Shown here: positions 6,508-7,527 of the stretch, piece after piece
Layout: each line of letters begins with the position of its first letter
Numbering within the stretch: position 1 is the stretch's first letter
DNA from: Nitrospirota bacterium
GTDB taxonomy: Bacteria > Nitrospirota > CAKKRA01 > 9FT-COMBO-42-15
Direction of reading: 5' to 3'
Assembly: GCA_016214425.1 (NCBI GenBank)
Contig: JACRON010000067.1
Coordinates: forward strand, 1-7,527
Length of the DNA stretch: 7,527 nt
Translations under genes and position numbers: made by a program
The notes under the pieces: model-generated
What the model was told of the DNA's origin: nothing
What the model saw: only the letters and a program-made list of their open reading frames with translations
Databases searched by the model: none

Positions 6508-6521
6508 TAAAGGGGTGTGTT

Positions 6522-6555
6522 CCCCTCTTTGGAAAAGAGGGGTTAGGGGAGATTT
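6522..6555 (-). repeat. Inverted copy of the 5477-5510 repeat module
   Basis: Identical over 34 bp to the reverse complement of 5477-5510. It contains an internal stem (CCTCTTT with AAAGAGG) and ends GGTTAGGGGAGATTT. With the hairpin core at 6449-6482 it gives cpoB a pair of inverted flanking repeats. Confidence 0.75.
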
Positions 6556-6557
6556 TA

Positions 6558-6586
6558 TAGAACATTATTTAATTCGTTTGTATTAG
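6558..6586 (+). promoter_or_regulatory. Possible promoter or conserved leader motif upstream of mutL
   Basis: ATTTAATTCGTTTGTATTA at 6567-6585 matches 18 of 19 bases with the motif upstream of pal. If it is a promoter, TATTAG at 6581-6586 would be the -10 and TAGAAC at 6558-6563 a poor -35. A weaker similarity (GAACTTATTTCATTTGTGATAG) lies upstream of cpoB at 5558-5579, in the same position relative to a repeat. It could therefore be a repeat flank rather than a promoter. Confidence 0.3.
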
Positions 6587-6600
6587 TTAAAGTTATCATC

Positions 6601-6652
6601 ACCCCCTCCCACCCCTCCACCTTACAAATGGGGAGGGGTAAGGGTAGGGGTT
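6601..6652. repeat. GC-rich palindromic repeat abutting the mutL ribosome site
   Basis: A C-rich arm (CCCCCTCCCACCCCTCCACC, 6602-6621) faces a G-rich arm (GGGGAGGGGTAAGGGTAGGGG, within 6630-6650). ACCCCTCC at 6611-6618 pairs perfectly with GGAGGGGT at 6632-6639. It is the same style of element as the stretch at 7010-7060 inside mutL. It ends one base before GGAG (6653-6656), which serves as the mutL Shine-Dalgarno, so a stem here could affect mutL translation. Confidence 0.55.
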
Positions 6653-6661
6653 GGAGTCTTA

Positions 6662-7527
6662 ATGCCCTCAAAAATAAATATCCTGCCTGATGTACTTATC
6701 AATAAAATTGCTGCAGGAGAGGTTGTTGAAAGGCCTGCATCTGTTGTAAAGGAATTGATTGAAAACTCCATTGATGCAAAGGCCTCAGAGATATTTATTG
6801 ATATTATAAATGCTGGAAAAAAATTAATCCGCGTTTCAGACAACGGCGAAGGGATGTCAAGAGACGATGCACTGACAGCCTTTGAAAAGCACGCCACAAG
6901 CAAGATTAATAAAGAGGCAGACCTCTTTAATATTACTACACTGGGTTTCAGGGGCGAGGCGCTTCCGAGCATTGCATCTATTTCAAAAATTAAGTTAATA
7001 ACAAAGCAAGCCCCACCTTCCCCTCTTCCTCGTGGGGGGAGGGTTGAGGAGAGGGTGATTAGCGCTGGCACACTGATTGAGATGGAAGACGGAAAGGTGA
7101 AAAAGGCATCTGAAACCGGGGCTGCCTCCGGAACCGTCATTGAGGTCTCTGATTTATTTTACAACACACCTGCAAGGCTGAAGTTTCTGAAATCTGATAA
7201 CACAGAGATGGCGCATATCAGCGCTGTCATAAACCAGCAGGCTATTGCCAATCCGCACATACACTTCAGGCTTACTAATAATAAAAAGGAATTATTAAAT
7301 CTGCCTGCTATTTTACCCCTCACCCTTCCCTCTCCCCTTTATCATCGAATTTATCAGATTTATGGCGAGGACTTTTTGAATAATATGATAGAGGTCTCTG
7401 GAGTGGATAATGACATCAGCATATACGGCCTTATCTCAAAGCCCTCATTCAACAGGGCAGAGAGGAATCATATAGATATTTTTCTAAATAAAAGGTATAT
7501 CAAAAATAATGTTATAACCCGCGCTGT
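6662..7527 (+). CDS. mutL: MutL DNA mismatch repair protein, N-terminal ATPase region, 3'-partial
   Basis: The frame is open from ATG 6662 to the window end (288 codons and 2 bases); the C-terminal dimerisation domain lies beyond. GHKL ATPase motifs are intact: IAAGEVVERPASVVKELIENSIDA, with Glu31 as the catalytic base and Asn35 for Mg/ATP; SDNGEGM; FEKHATSKI; and TLGFRGEALPSI. DLFYNTPARLKFLKS and the second subdomain (IYGLISKPSFNRAERN, IFLNKRYIKN) follow. MutL links MutS mismatch recognition to strand processing. GGAG at 6653-6656 with 5-bp spacing supports the start. Two oddities are in frame: residues about 117-133 (APPSPLPRGGRVEERVI) and about 217-226 (ILPLTLPSPL) are encoded by GC-rich repeat sequence and sit where other MutL proteins have loops. 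The ATPase motifs are untouched, so the protein may still work. Confidence 0.93.
   Translation, partial: MPSKINILPDVLINKIAAGEVVERPASVVKELIENSIDAKASEIFIDIINAGKKLIRVSDNGEGMSRDDALTAFEKHATSKINKEADLFNITTLGFRGEALPSIASISKIKLITKQAPPSPLPRGGRVEERVISAGTLIEMEDGKVKKASETGAASGTVIEVSDLFYNTPARLKFLKSDNTEMAHISAVINQQAIANPHIHFRLTNNKKELLNLPAILPLTLPSPLYHRIYQIYGEDFLNNMIEVSGVDNDISIYGLISKPSFNRAERNHIDIFLNKRYIKNNVITRA
7010..7060. repeat. GC-rich repeat element inserted in frame in mutL (site 1)
   Basis: The stretch changes abruptly in composition from AT-rich mutL to C-rich then G-rich sequence. It can fold: CCCTC at 7021-7025 with GAGGG at 7039-7043, extended inward by four more pairs (two G-T). It matches the style of the intergenic palindromes here and contributes about 17 residues, rich in Pro, Arg and Gly, between the strand ending ITKQ and GTLIEMEDG. 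MutL of other bacteria has only a short loop there (family knowledge). No frame is lost and no stop is introduced. Confidence 0.6.
7314..7345. repeat. GC-rich repeat element inserted in frame in mutL (site 2)
   Basis: 7316-7335 (CCCCTCACCCTTCCCTCTCC) is the exact reverse complement of 4720-4739 just after tolB, and the following CCCTTTATC resembles the GGATAAAGG continuation there. It encodes about LPLTLPSPL in the segment between KELLNLPA and YHRIYQIYG, a loop of the second ATPase subdomain. The frame is preserved. Confidence 0.6.

Noticed and set aside
4717..6652. CRISPR array
   Set aside because: The repeats are palindromic, occur in both orientations at irregular distances, and are separated by genes rather than uniform spacers.
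6622..7140. Long reverse-strand open frame opposite mutL
   Set aside because: The + strand encodes intact MutL ATPase motifs through the whole stretch, and the reverse protein is a low-complexity shadow with no recognisable motif.

Overview
The window looks like a chromosomal segment of a Gram-negative bacterium with an outer membrane. It carries a complete Tol-Pal envelope operon between a molybdenum-cofactor gene and mutL, all on the + strand. Codon use favours AGA/AGG for Arg and ATA for Ile, and the intergenic DNA is full of short GC-rich palindromic repeats. A lineage such as Nitrospirota, a deltaproteobacterial-type phylum or a related candidate phylum would fit, but this is inference; nothing here fixes the taxon.

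Layout: (1) 1-1656, the 3' part of moeA, fused to a C-terminal periplasmic-binding-protein-like domain; its 5' end lies outside the window. (2) 1706-2431 tolQ and 2434-2853 tolR, the proton-driven inner-membrane motor. (3) 2875-4716, one 613-codon frame that begins as TolA (membrane anchor with SxxxH motif, Lys/Glu-rich linker, TonB/TolA-type C-terminal domain) and continues without a stop into mature TolB (N-terminal domain and six-repeat beta-propeller). (4) 4867-5397 pal, the peptidoglycan-binding lipoprotein. (5) 5594-6412 cpoB/ybgF, a coiled-coil TPR protein with its own lipobox. (6) 6662 to the window end, the N-terminal ATPase region of mutL, running off the right edge.

Together tolQ-tolR-tolA/tolB-pal-cpoB encode the system that couples the proton motive force to outer-membrane constriction at division and links it to peptidoglycan synthesis. 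moeA and mutL are functionally unrelated neighbours.

Three things stand out. First, the TolA-TolB fusion: the junction removes the last strand of the TolA C-terminal domain and most of the TolB signal peptide, yet keeps an AYA|Q sequence resembling the TolB signal-peptidase site. It is either a real single-chain TolA-TolB or an in-frame deletion or assembly collapse. Second, repeats dominate every gap after tolB: a 34-bp hairpin core occurs three times, composite repeats flank cpoB in inverted orientation, and 7-bp-period arrays sit at the ends of moeA and pal. Third, mutL contains two in-frame stretches that look like the same class of intergenic repeat, one sharing 20 of 20 bases with the repeat just after tolB. 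This resembles the protein-coding palindromic elements known from Rickettsia.
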